Of a stretch of 64,000 nucleotides of DNA, positions 9,472 through 17,279 are shown in pieces. Source of the stretch: CAYRYU01 sp964428355. Its GTDB lineage: Bacteria > Muiribacteriota > Ozemobacteria > Ozemobacterales > Ozemobacteraceae. The notes beneath the pieces were generated by a model. The model saw only the letters and a program-made list of their open reading frames with translations, had not been told where the DNA came from and made no database searches. Position 1 is the stretch's first letter. Each line of letters opens with the position of its first letter. The position numbers and the translations under genes were made by a program. The DNA lies in contig CAYRYU010000023.1 in the NCBI GenBank assembly GCA_964428355.1, positions 13,162 through 77,161 on the forward strand, in the 5' to 3' direction.

Positions 9472-10617
9472 ATGACCCATCCGGTCCCCGATTCCGAAAC
9501 CAACCCAGGGAAACCTGACGGGAGGAGCGGGCTTCGACGGTTTCGCGGGGAAAGGATCCTGCGTTCCATTTTTTTGCTCGTCCCGGTCGTCCTATTCATC
9601 CTGACCAGGGGTGGGTGGTCCGGGATTCCAAGTTCCAGTGATTCCGGGAGTATCCTGCCCAAGCCCCCTCAGGTTAAGCCTGAGAACCTCGGCGTCCCCC
9701 ACCCCACCGCCGGCGTTCCGGGGACCGGCTCGGAAACCGTCCACGTCGGGATCTACCTGCAGAACGTCAACGATATCGACATCAAATCCTCGACTTTCCT
9801 GATGGATTTCTATCTCTGGTTCAAATGGAAGGGAGAGATCAACCCGACCGAGAGTTTCGAGTTCCTGAACCTCGTTGACAGTTGGTCCATGACGAGGCAG
9901 GAGGTGTATTCCGAGCCCCGCGTTCTTCCCGATGGCACGAAATACCAGGTTTACCGGATCCAGGGAAAGTTCAATCGGAAATTCGATCTCTCCGCTTTTC
10001 CGCTCGATGTTCAGGACCTCGCGATCGAAATCGAGGATTTCCGCCACCAGGCCAGGGATGTCGTTTTTCTTCCGGACCAGCAGTCCACATCCTACAACAA
10101 GAAACTGAAACTTCCCGGCTGGCTGATCCAGGGAATCCGGGGGGAGGTGGAAACCGCCCCCTACGAGACAGACTTTGGGGAAACCGGAAACCCCGCGCGT
10201 GAGACCTATTCGAAGGTTTCATTCCTGATGAGGATCGCGCGCCCTTCCGGGGCTTACCTTTTCCGTCTTCTGACACCCCTCGTGATCGTCCTGCTCTGCG
10301 GTTTCACCGTCTTTTTCCTGGACCCCCTGTACATCGATTCCCGATCGACGATCGCCCTGACCGCCTTGTTTTCGCTAATCGCCCTCCACCTAACGGTTTC
10401 AGCCGATCTTCCCCAGGTTGGATACCTCCGTCTGATTGACAAGTTGTACAATGTTTCGTATTTCGTCACGTTCATCATTCTCGCGGAAACCATTGCCGTG
10501 GTCCGCCTGTGGGACCGAGGCGAGAAAGAAAAAGCCCATCGGGTAGACCGGATTTTCCTCTGGGGGGTTTTTGCCCTTACCTCGGTTTGTTTCGTCGGTC
10601 TGCTTGTGTGGAATTGA
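9472..10617 (+). CDS. Prokaryotic pentameric ligand-gated ion channel
   Basis: The product is 381 aa. After an N-terminal hydrophobic segment (residues about 30-45) comes a beta-sandwich ligand-binding domain with the family hallmark FDLSAFPLDVQDL (about 170-182), the 'Pro-loop' that replaces the Cys-loop in bacterial members such as GLIC and ELIC. Four transmembrane helices follow: M1 about 259-283 (after SGAYLFRLLTP), M2 288-310 (pore), M3 323-346 and M4 359-381, ending at the C-terminus with no extension. The M3-M4 loop is short, as in bacterial channels. M2 (SRSTIALTALFSLIALHLTVS) lines the pore. The ligand and ion selectivity are unknown. The start is uncertain because no clear ribosome site precedes ATG 9472. 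The downstream 5'-nucleotidase gene may be co-transcribed. Confidence 0.93.
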   Translation: MTHPVPDSETNPGKPDGRSGLRRFRGERILRSIFLLVPVVLFILTRGGWSGIPSSSDSGSILPKPPQVKPENLGVPHPTAGVPGTGSETVHVGIYLQNVNDIDIKSSTFLMDFYLWFKWKGEINPTESFEFLNLVDSWSMTRQEVYSEPRVLPDGTKYQVYRIQGKFNRKFDLSAFPLDVQDLAIEIEDFRHQARDVVFLPDQQSTSYNKKLKLPGWLIQGIRGEVETAPYETDFGETGNPARETYSKVSFLMRIARPSGAYLFRLLTPLVIVLLCGFTVFFLDPLYIDSRSTIALTALFSLIALHLTVSADLPQVGYLRLIDKLYNVSYFVTFIILAETIAVVRLWDRGEKEKAHRVDRIFLWGVFALTSVCFVGLLVWN

Positions 10618-10723
10618 CCCCGGGGAAGAACATCGTCCTCATTTCCTATCTTCTTTGTGGTATTGGAATATGCATCCGGGGGTAGTAGAATGGAAAAAAC
10701 GGAAAAGGAATGAATCGAAAAAG

Positions 10724-12355
10724 ATGAGATTCGATGCGAGGGAATTGCGGCTTCTCGTCCTGTTTCCATTGGTGGTTGCATCACTGATATGTTTTCCGCT
10801 CCTCGCCTTTGATGAAGGGCCTCGGGGCCCTGTCGAATTCACGCTCCTGCACACTTCGGACATCCATGCCCACCTGATGCCTTTCGATACCGCTTCCGGG
10901 ACGGGGATGGGCGGCTACGCCAGGATCAAGTCGTATCGGGACCTGCTCGCCTCAGAGGGTCGGGAGATCCTCATGGTCTCCTCTGGTGACGTGTTCCAGG
11001 GAACCCTCTTCTACCGGTTCTTCCAGGGAATTCCAGACGTTGAATTCATGAACTCCACCGGGTATTGTGCAATGGCCCTCGGGAACCACGAGTTCGACGG
11101 CGGGCCTTCCGGAATCATCGACGCCTTTCGAAGTGCCCAGTTCCCCGTTCTTTCCGCCAATCTCAAGTTTGTTGGCAACAAGGTTCTCGCCGATCTCGTC
11201 CGCCCCTGGACGATAGTCCCCGTGGGAAGCTCCGGCAACCAGGTCCGCATCGGTCTTCTCGGGTTGCTCGATGAAAACCTCGCTCTCAATGTCCCCAAGC
11301 AGTATTTGACAGGGTTGTCCGTTGAGAGGGCCGAGGATGCGGTGCGCCGCGAGTTGCCGCGCATGCGGGCTTCAGGAGCCGATATCGTCATTGTCCTGTC
11401 CCACCTCGGATGGAATCGCGACGTCGAGATCGCGGAGGCTTTTCCCGAGATCTCCGGAATCTGCGGCGGCCATACCCACCTTTTCGTTGATCCTCCTATC
11501 GTCAGGAACACCCCATTCGGTCAGCAGTTCCTTTGCCAACCCGGCCAGTCGGGGCAGGCGGTGGGCCGGCTCGACCTGTTCGCTGTTCCCACCCCCGACG
11601 GAAGATTCCGTCTGGAAGTCCGTGCTGCAGGGCTCGAACCCATGGACTCGGGAAAGCCTGAAGATCCCGAAATCAAGAAGACCATCGATCTGATGTGGGA
11701 GCAGATCAGGGAAAAGGTCTGTCGCCCGGTTGGGGAAGCCCTCTTCCGCCTGAACGGAGACCGCCCCGACATCCGGATCGGTGAAACGAACCTCGGGAAT
11801 TTTGTCGCTGACGCTTTTCTCGATGTTGCATCCGCCGATATCGCCCTCGTGAACGGAGGTGGGATCCGTTCCTCGATCGAGAAGGGAACCATCACCGTGG
11901 GTGACTGCCTGAACGTCCTTCCCTTCGACAACAGGATCGTCACCCTCGAAATGACCGGGGCAAGCCTCGGAAAACTGTTCGGCCAGGTGCGGGCCGCGAT
12001 GCTTGCCACCCCTGGATTCGGCGGTTTCCTCCAGGTTTCGAGGGGTTTTGGGGTCCGGTTCGGAACGGCGGGAAACGAATTGTCCCTCAATGGGAAGCCT
12101 CTAGAAGTTGACCAGGTCTACAAAGTCACCACCCTCGATTTTCTCTCGACCGGAGGAAACGGCCTCACGGCGTTCGAGGAGGCCCTGGCCTCGGAGACCG
12201 TAACCGCACTGACCACCGACGCCCTGATCAAAAAGATCGAGCGATTGAAGAAGGTCGATCCGAAGCTCGAGGGTCGCATCGTCAGGGACGTTAAACTCCC
12301 CGAATTCAAACTCCCAAAGAACACTGTGAAAGTCCCACCTCTTCCCGGTAACTGA
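10724..12355 (+). CDS. Exported 5'-nucleotidase / UshA-family phosphoesterase
   Basis: The product is 543 aa from ATG 10724, chosen because MRFDARELR plus a hydrophobic segment forms a signal peptide; longer frames overlap the channel gene. The N-terminal metallophosphatase domain has all five motifs: LLHTSDIHAHL, SSGDVFQGT, ALGNHEFDGG, VLSHLGWN and CGGHTH, which bind two metal ions. The C-terminal substrate domain has ETNLGNFVADAF and ALVNGGGIRSS. Family members release nucleosides from extracellular nucleotides, or hydrolyse UDP-sugars, in the periplasm. A TAGAAT lies at 10685-10690. Its position next to a ligand-gated channel is suggestive but proves nothing. Confidence 0.93.
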   Translation: MRFDARELRLLVLFPLVVASLICFPLLAFDEGPRGPVEFTLLHTSDIHAHLMPFDTASGTGMGGYARIKSYRDLLASEGREILMVSSGDVFQGTLFYRFFQGIPDVEFMNSTGYCAMALGNHEFDGGPSGIIDAFRSAQFPVLSANLKFVGNKVLADLVRPWTIVPVGSSGNQVRIGLLGLLDENLALNVPKQYLTGLSVERAEDAVRRELPRMRASGADIVIVLSHLGWNRDVEIAEAFPEISGICGGHTHLFVDPPIVRNTPFGQQFLCQPGQSGQAVGRLDLFAVPTPDGRFRLEVRAAGLEPMDSGKPEDPEIKKTIDLMWEQIREKVCRPVGEALFRLNGDRPDIRIGETNLGNFVADAFLDVASADIALVNGGGIRSSIEKGTITVGDCLNVLPFDNRIVTLEMTGASLGKLFGQVRAAMLATPGFGGFLQVSRGFGVRFGTAGNELSLNGKPLEVDQVYKVTTLDFLSTGGNGLTAFEEALASETVTALTTDALIKKIERLKKVDPKLEGRIVRDVKLPEFKLPKNTVKVPPLPGN

Positions 12356-12377
12356 CGACCTTGCGGAAAGCCTGACC

Positions 12378-13919
12378 GTGCACATGGGACTTTTCCGGCC
12401 AGCGATACTACGGGGATTTTTGCTGTTTGTTTTGCTTCTCGAGGCATTTTCCGGTCCGGTTTGCGCCCAAGGCTCTGCTGTCGCGCAGGATTCCCCTCCG
12501 GAAGTGGAACTCGAGCTTGAAATCATCGCTACCGCCCCGACCCGATTTCCCCGCGCCCTGGCCCGGGCAACCGATGGGGCCCTTTGGGCGGCTTTCCAAT
12601 CCGAAACGGGGGTGATGGAAGGGGCAGGGTTGGCGCGGGTTCTCCCTCAGCCGGGAATCGTCCTCCAGGGATCCAAAACCCCGGGATGGCGTTCCGACAA
12701 GGTTCACGCCTTGCTCCCCGCTTCCGGTGGAGGGATACTCGCGGCCACCGAACACGGCCTCCACCGGGTTTCTTCCGAGGGCATCGCAACACCCCTTGGC
12801 GAAGATCTCCCCTGGCATGTCCTCGCGTCCCGACCTGATGGCGAAGTCTGGATGTGCGGCATCGATGAAAGACACCGGCTGTGCATCGGACGTCTTGTCT
12901 CAGGGAAAATCAAGTCGTGGAAAGCCCACGGTGGGTTTCGGGAAATCCTCGGGATCTTCCCCCGGCCATTTCCAAAAACGGGAGTATGGGTGGTCACCCC
13001 CGGAGAAATTCTCGAGGCCGATGGGAGGATACTCAAAACCCTCCCGCTTGGGACCACCCTTCTTCATCTGCCTCCTGCAAAAGATGTCGAAAGGAAAATG
13101 CCTCCGGTCTGGTTGTACGATTGTGCCCAAACCCCCGATGGAAACCTTTTCCTGATCGGTGCCCACAAGAAAATCGTACGTTTCGGGGGCGGAAGGTTCG
13201 ATGTCGTGGGGGATGGACATTTCAGCGAAGTCCAGGCAGGCCTTCGTGAACAGGAACTGTTCGCGACCGGTTTCGATGGGAAACTGTGGAAGTGGGACGG
13301 TAAAACCCTCTCTTGTATCGATGAGGCAGCGAAACGCAGGAACCTGGGCCACTTGACCATAGATGATCGAGGGTCGGCCTGGGTGGAGGAGGATATCCCA
13401 AACGAGCCTCATTCCATCCTGCGTTTCGATCCGCCATTTGGAGGTGGCCCCCGTGGTCGGGCTTCGCTGGCGTTGTTCCCCGGGTTGCTTTCCCCCGGGG
13501 TTCTCTTCATTCTTGGCGACGGAACGGGCGGGGTATTCCTCTCCACCAACGAAGGCTTGTGCCGTGTCAAAGGCGGTCCCGAAACCCCGGAAACCCCGTT
13601 CCGGAAAGGGGCCACCGAGGGAGATTCGAAGATGGCATCGCTCATCATCCGTGTTGTTCCGATGGTTCATTGCGCCCGCGGGCCCCAGCTTTGCAGAAAG
13701 TGCCGGGACCTCGGTGGAACGCAGATCTGCCTGCTAGACATCGCTCCTCCCAACTCGGGAATGGTAACCCGGCGTACTATCGAGGTTTGCATCGACGGGG
13801 AAAAGTCCTGGCGCGAGTTCGAGATTGTCCGGTCCTTCGCGAACGAGGCCGAGGCCCGTGCCTATGCCGCAAAGCACGGGATCAAGGACGTCGAAATGGA
13901 GTTCCGGGCAAAGGAATAG
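12378..13919 (+). CDS. Exported beta-propeller-like protein
   Basis: The product is 513 aa. GTG 12378 has GGAAAG 7 nt upstream; ATG 12384 is an alternative giving the same signal peptide (LLFVLLLEAFSGPVCAQ). Residues about 45-400 hold repeated short beta units with a D-G-x-(L/V/F)-W pattern (TDGALWAAF, PDGEVWMCG, PDGNLFLIG, DRGSAWVEE), as in two-component-regulator-type propellers. The last 90 residues form a separate domain with four cysteines (VHCARGPQLCRKC, then GGTQICL), a possible metal site. It lies 22 nt after the nucleotidase, so it is likely in the same operon. No catalytic motif is visible. Confidence 0.75.
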   Translation: MHMGLFRPAILRGFLLFVLLLEAFSGPVCAQGSAVAQDSPPEVELELEIIATAPTRFPRALARATDGALWAAFQSETGVMEGAGLARVLPQPGIVLQGSKTPGWRSDKVHALLPASGGGILAATEHGLHRVSSEGIATPLGEDLPWHVLASRPDGEVWMCGIDERHRLCIGRLVSGKIKSWKAHGGFREILGIFPRPFPKTGVWVVTPGEILEADGRILKTLPLGTTLLHLPPAKDVERKMPPVWLYDCAQTPDGNLFLIGAHKKIVRFGGGRFDVVGDGHFSEVQAGLREQELFATGFDGKLWKWDGKTLSCIDEAAKRRNLGHLTIDDRGSAWVEEDIPNEPHSILRFDPPFGGGPRGRASLALFPGLLSPGVLFILGDGTGGVFLSTNEGLCRVKGGPETPETPFRKGATEGDSKMASLIIRVVPMVHCARGPQLCRKCRDLGGTQICLLDIAPPNSGMVTRRTIEVCIDGEKSWREFEIVRSFANEAEARAYAAKHGIKDVEMEFRAKE

Positions 13920-14023
13920 AAACGGTTCTGTTCCGGTGGGGTTTCCGGGCGACCTTGCAGATGATCACGCAATCCGTCTATGATGGTAGGGATACCGTTC
14001 GAGAGGAAATGGAGGGTGTTTCC

Positions 14024-15307
14024 ATGGACGACTTTCTGGATGTGGTTCTGTTCCCTTTTGCACTCCTTGCCGGAGGCATTTTGTTTCTTCTCGGGAAACG
14101 GTATCTACAAACGGACGGGCGGGGTCGACTGTTGCACCGGTTCGTCCTTCTGACTAGCGTCGTTCTGGTTTTCCTGGGAGGCGTGATCGATGAAGAAAGG
14201 GCCTGGGCCCAGGATGATTCCGTTTACGATTCCCCGCAGACCGGGAAAGAAAGTCCTTTGAACTCTGACCCCCAATGGCGGAGAATCCGGACCCTCTGGA
14301 ACGACATAAGGGCTTCGGTTTCCTCCGGGGAGTCCTGCCCAACTTCTGTTTATGCAGGTTTCGAGAGTGGGCTTGCCGCAGCCCGGAAGTGGGAACTGAC
14401 TTCGCTGGGTGGTTCCCTGGACTCAGTTTTCAAGGATTTCGTGGTGTTCCACCTGGAAAGTTCGATCGGGAAACTGAAGTTGGATTTCTCGGGTTCGGGT
14501 TTCTCCGAGGAGACCCAGGCAAGAAAGTTGATCGAAACCCTGAGAATCCATGGCAATCTCCTTGCCGCACTTGAAGAGGCAAAGCTTTTCGACCGGGAGA
14601 TCGGGAACTGCCTCGAAGATGCCCTCGACGACGCTTTCACCGATGCCGCGCATGTTCCCTTCGCGGTGAGGTTGACCTCGAACGGAATTTCGGATGAGGA
14701 CTACAAGAACCTCCTCGGCGGGGTGATCGACGGTTCCTTCAAGTATTGCAGGAACTGCCCCGCGCCAAAGGGCCCTGCCATGAGCCCCGACGAGCCGCGG
14801 ATTCCATCGGTGAAACCGATGTACGGGGTCGATGAGGTTCCGGGACCCGTTTCAGAATACGGCGTGACCGACATGCCTGTGTCCAGGCCCAAATACGGAG
14901 TGATGGAGTTTCCCCCGCCCGAGCCCGGTCCCCAGGAGCCCGCTCCCCCTGTTCCAGACGGTCCTCCCGTCGATTGCCAACCCGAGTATGGAGTCCGGAT
15001 GACTAGGCCCGGGAGGAGTCCGGTAACCCGCAGCACATACCTCCGGCGGAGGGCGGACGTTTCACCCGGGCAAGCCCTCGTCGGAAGCATCCTCGGGATC
15101 ATCTCTGTCAGGCAGGCGGGTGGAGCCTGGGTCCAGCTTTTGACGGGCAATTCGATCTTCCTTTCGTCGACCCTTGAAAACCCCCAGGGGGTTCCTGCGA
15201 AGTTCACGATCAAAGGGGCGAAGGAAGTTCCGGTCGGGGGGAAAAGTGTCCTGACCGGTTGGGAAATCCGCACCCTGACGGGAATTCCCCTGCCCTCCAA
15301 CTTCTGA
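14024..15307 (+). CDS. Membrane protein with repeated YGV motifs (possible SPASM substrate)
   Basis: The product is 427 aa. ATG 14024 has GGAGGG 7 nt upstream. Two hydrophobic segments lie near the N-terminus (about 6-24 and 38-55), followed by AWAQ, a possible cleavage site. A helical domain spans about 80-245. A proline-rich stretch (250-330) carries four Tyr-Gly-Val motifs at 267, 279, 291 and 322; the first three are exactly 12 residues apart (MYGVDEVP, EYGVTDMP, KYGVMEFP, EYGVRMTRP). A C-terminal beta-rich domain (about 350-427) follows. The stop lies 20 nt before a SPASM radical SAM gene. Repeated aromatic motifs beside such an enzyme suggest the protein is modified by it. That is inference; the family is not recognised. 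Confidence 0.75.
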   Translation: MDDFLDVVLFPFALLAGGILFLLGKRYLQTDGRGRLLHRFVLLTSVVLVFLGGVIDEERAWAQDDSVYDSPQTGKESPLNSDPQWRRIRTLWNDIRASVSSGESCPTSVYAGFESGLAAARKWELTSLGGSLDSVFKDFVVFHLESSIGKLKLDFSGSGFSEETQARKLIETLRIHGNLLAALEEAKLFDREIGNCLEDALDDAFTDAAHVPFAVRLTSNGISDEDYKNLLGGVIDGSFKYCRNCPAPKGPAMSPDEPRIPSVKPMYGVDEVPGPVSEYGVTDMPVSRPKYGVMEFPPPEPGPQEPAPPVPDGPPVDCQPEYGVRMTRPGRSPVTRSTYLRRRADVSPGQALVGSILGIISVRQAGGAWVQLLTGNSIFLSSTLENPQGVPAKFTIKGAKEVPVGGKSVLTGWEIRTLTGIPLPSNF

Positions 15308-15327
15308 AGTTGTTTCCCGGATTCGCG

Positions 15328-16413
15328 ATGCCTTTCCTGGAACGTTTTCTGGACAGGAACTGGGCGAGGCTCTGGAACACCTATTTCCGGATCCGGAAGT
15401 GGGCCGGGGTCCCCGCTTTTCCCGATGACGTTCAGTGGCTGGCAACCTCCAGGTGCAATCTCTCATGCCGGCATTGCGGCTCGGATTCCGGAAAGACCGA
15501 TCCAGGGGAACTCTCCACCCGCGAGATGTTCGCCCTGATCGACGACTTGGAACTGCTGCACCCGAAGCATTTGACCCTGACCGGGGGTGAACCCCTCCTT
15601 CGGGAGGACCTTTTCGAGATCCTGGCATACGCGGCGAAAAAGGGGATCCGGTACAATCTCGTTACGAACTCCACCAACGTTCCGCGATTGGCGAAGGAAC
15701 TGGAAGCGCTCCCTCCCATGGCCGTTAAGGTAAGCATCGATGGGGTTCCGGAGACCCACGCATACATGAGAGGCGATCCGGACAACTTCCAGGCTTGTCT
15801 GGAAGCGTTGACTTTTTTCAAGGGGCTGGGTATCGGAACCCGGGTGATTTGTACAACCCTCAATCAGCGGAACATTTCCGAGATAGGGGACCTGTTCAAG
15901 TTCGTCTTGTCTTCCGATGCAACCTTTTGGGAGTTCCATCTCCCGGTTTTCGAGGGCCGGGCTCTTGAAAACCACGATTGGATGAAGGTCACGAAGGAAC
16001 AGACTGACGGGATCTTCCGTTTCATTCTCGAGAACCAACCGCTTTTCCCGATCTTCCTCGGCGAGGGGTGCGGCTATTGCGGTTCCCTGACGAAGAGACT
16101 CTACCTCGGACGGAGGTTCTTCTGTGGGTCGGGATGGACCACCTTCACGATCATGAACAACGGGGATGTGGCGGGCTGCCCGGCTTTCAGGAAGGACTGG
16201 ACAGAAGGCAACATCCGTGAGGAATCGGTTGTCAGGATCTGGAGCGACAGGTTCGAGAGGTTCCGCAAGGTCACCCATCATCTCGAAGAAGACTGCCGCA
16301 AATGTGGGCATCTTTCTGCATGCCTAGGGGGATGCTGGCTTCACCGCAGAACCGGAGACCATTGCTTCCGGGAAATCTGGGATCCTGAACAACGCAAGGC
16401 TTTGAAGGGGTGA
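15328..16413 (+). CDS. Radical SAM/SPASM domain protein
   Basis: The product is 361 aa. ATG 15328 is the first start that does not overlap the upstream gene. The radical SAM cluster motif is CNLSCRHC (CxxxCxxC), followed by LTLTGGEPLLR. The C-terminal half has the complete SPASM pattern: FFC-x12-G-x4-C, then CRKCGHLSACLGGC (CX2CX5CX3C) and a final Cys in GDHCF. An additional GCGYCG lies between the two domains. Two auxiliary 4Fe-4S clusters are therefore expected, as in PqqE, anaerobic sulfatase maturases and peptide maturases. No sulfatase is nearby, and the gene directly upstream encodes repeated YGV motifs. The most economical reading is a maturase of that protein. The chemistry is unknown. 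Confidence 0.92.
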   Translation: MPFLERFLDRNWARLWNTYFRIRKWAGVPAFPDDVQWLATSRCNLSCRHCGSDSGKTDPGELSTREMFALIDDLELLHPKHLTLTGGEPLLREDLFEILAYAAKKGIRYNLVTNSTNVPRLAKELEALPPMAVKVSIDGVPETHAYMRGDPDNFQACLEALTFFKGLGIGTRVICTTLNQRNISEIGDLFKFVLSSDATFWEFHLPVFEGRALENHDWMKVTKEQTDGIFRFILENQPLFPIFLGEGCGYCGSLTKRLYLGRRFFCGSGWTTFTIMNNGDVAGCPAFRKDWTEGNIREESVVRIWSDRFERFRKVTHHLEEDCRKCGHLSACLGGCWLHRRTGDHCFREIWDPEQRKALKG

Positions 16414-16640
16414 ACGATGGGAAAACCGGTGTGGGTTTTCCGGGAGTTCGTCGCTTCATTCTTCCAGGAAAAGGGTTGCGCGATTCCCCCGGACATCGTG
16501 TGCCAGCTGAGCTTCGACCAACCGCTTCGTGCGGCGATTCTGGAACCACGATAAGCAGGTTCGAAGGTCTTCTTCCAACGGAACAGGTACGATTGGCCAC
16601 TCTTGTCTGGCCTGCATTCTTTTAGATCCCTGTTTCGAAC

Positions 16641-16681
16641 AGATTCCTGTGTCCGCTTTATTCCAATAGATTCCTGTGTCC
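16641..16681 (-). repeat. Degenerate REP-like element (two GGACACAGGAATCT copies)
   Basis: On the minus strand, GGACACAGGAATCT occurs at 16668-16681 and again at 16641-16654. It resembles the GGGGACATGAGAATCT palindromes near 32.5 kb. The first copy supplies the last codons and stop region of the YigZ-like gene, so insertion or decay of the element may have set its C-terminus. Confidence 0.5.
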
Positions 16682-17251
16682 CTTTTTTTCCCGGGGGATT
16701 TCCTGGAAAAGGCTTTTTAGAAATGTTTCCATGGATTTCTCGAAACGGAGATGCAGGGTGATTCCTCCCGAACCCTGGGTTTTTTCCAGGATTTCGACCC
16801 TTTCTTTCCTCAGGATATCGAGAATTTTCCCGAGTGCCCGGAAAGGGACCAGAACATGGGCATCCTCGTGGATCAGGATATTCTTCTTGGGAGCGGCCTG
16901 GAGACAACGGGCGGCTGTTCCACCGTAGGCTCTGATCAGTCCGCCCATTCCAAGCTTGATGCCCCCGAAATGTCGCGTCACCATGATTGCGACGTGGTTC
17001 AAACCTTGCTTTTCGATCGCTCCCAAAATAGGCTTTCCAGCCGTTCCGGGGACTTCGCCGTCGTCGGAAAACCGGACCTGGGAGTCTACAAGGTACGCCC
17101 AGCAGTTGTGCGTAGCCGCCGGATCGCGGACCTTCTCGAAGAAGGCATTTGCCTCATCGACAGTCACGGCTGGGGCCGCTGTGGCAATGAACCGGCTCTT
17201 TCTTTCCACCTCATTGATCGAAAACACCCCGGACAGGGTCAATTTGGGCAT
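16658..17251 (-). CDS. yigZ: YigZ/IMPACT family protein
   Basis: The product is 197 aa, close to the family norm of about 200. ATG 17251 has GGAGGAAAG upstream. Hallmarks are KSRFIA, ATHNCWAYLV, FSDDGEVPGTAGKPIL and VTRHFGGIKLGMGGLIRAYGG, which identify the UPF0029/IMPACT N-terminal domain. A small ferredoxin-like C-terminal domain (about 135-190) follows. Its relatives in eukaryotes inhibit GCN2; the role in bacteria is poorly defined. It is cytosolic. Its last residues are encoded by a REP-like repeat (16668-16681). Confidence 0.92.
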   Translation of the reverse strand: MPKLTLSGVFSINEVERKSRFIATAAPAVTVDEANAFFEKVRDPAATHNCWAYLVDSQVRFSDDGEVPGTAGKPILGAIEKQGLNHVAIMVTRHFGGIKLGMGGLIRAYGGTAARCLQAAPKKNILIHEDAHVLVPFRALGKILDILRKERVEILEKTQGSGGITLHLRFEKSMETFLKSLFQEIPREKKGHRNLLE

Positions 17252-17279
17252 GACGGCAGACTTTCCTCCCTGTCGATCC

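Noticed and set aside
13559..14023. In-frame extension of the YGV protein into the propeller gene
   Set aside because: It overlaps a good gene and lacks a start; ATG 14024 with GGAGGG is better.
15328..16413. Anaerobic sulfatase maturase
   Set aside because: No sulfatase or target motif is near; the SPASM pattern alone cannot assign this role.
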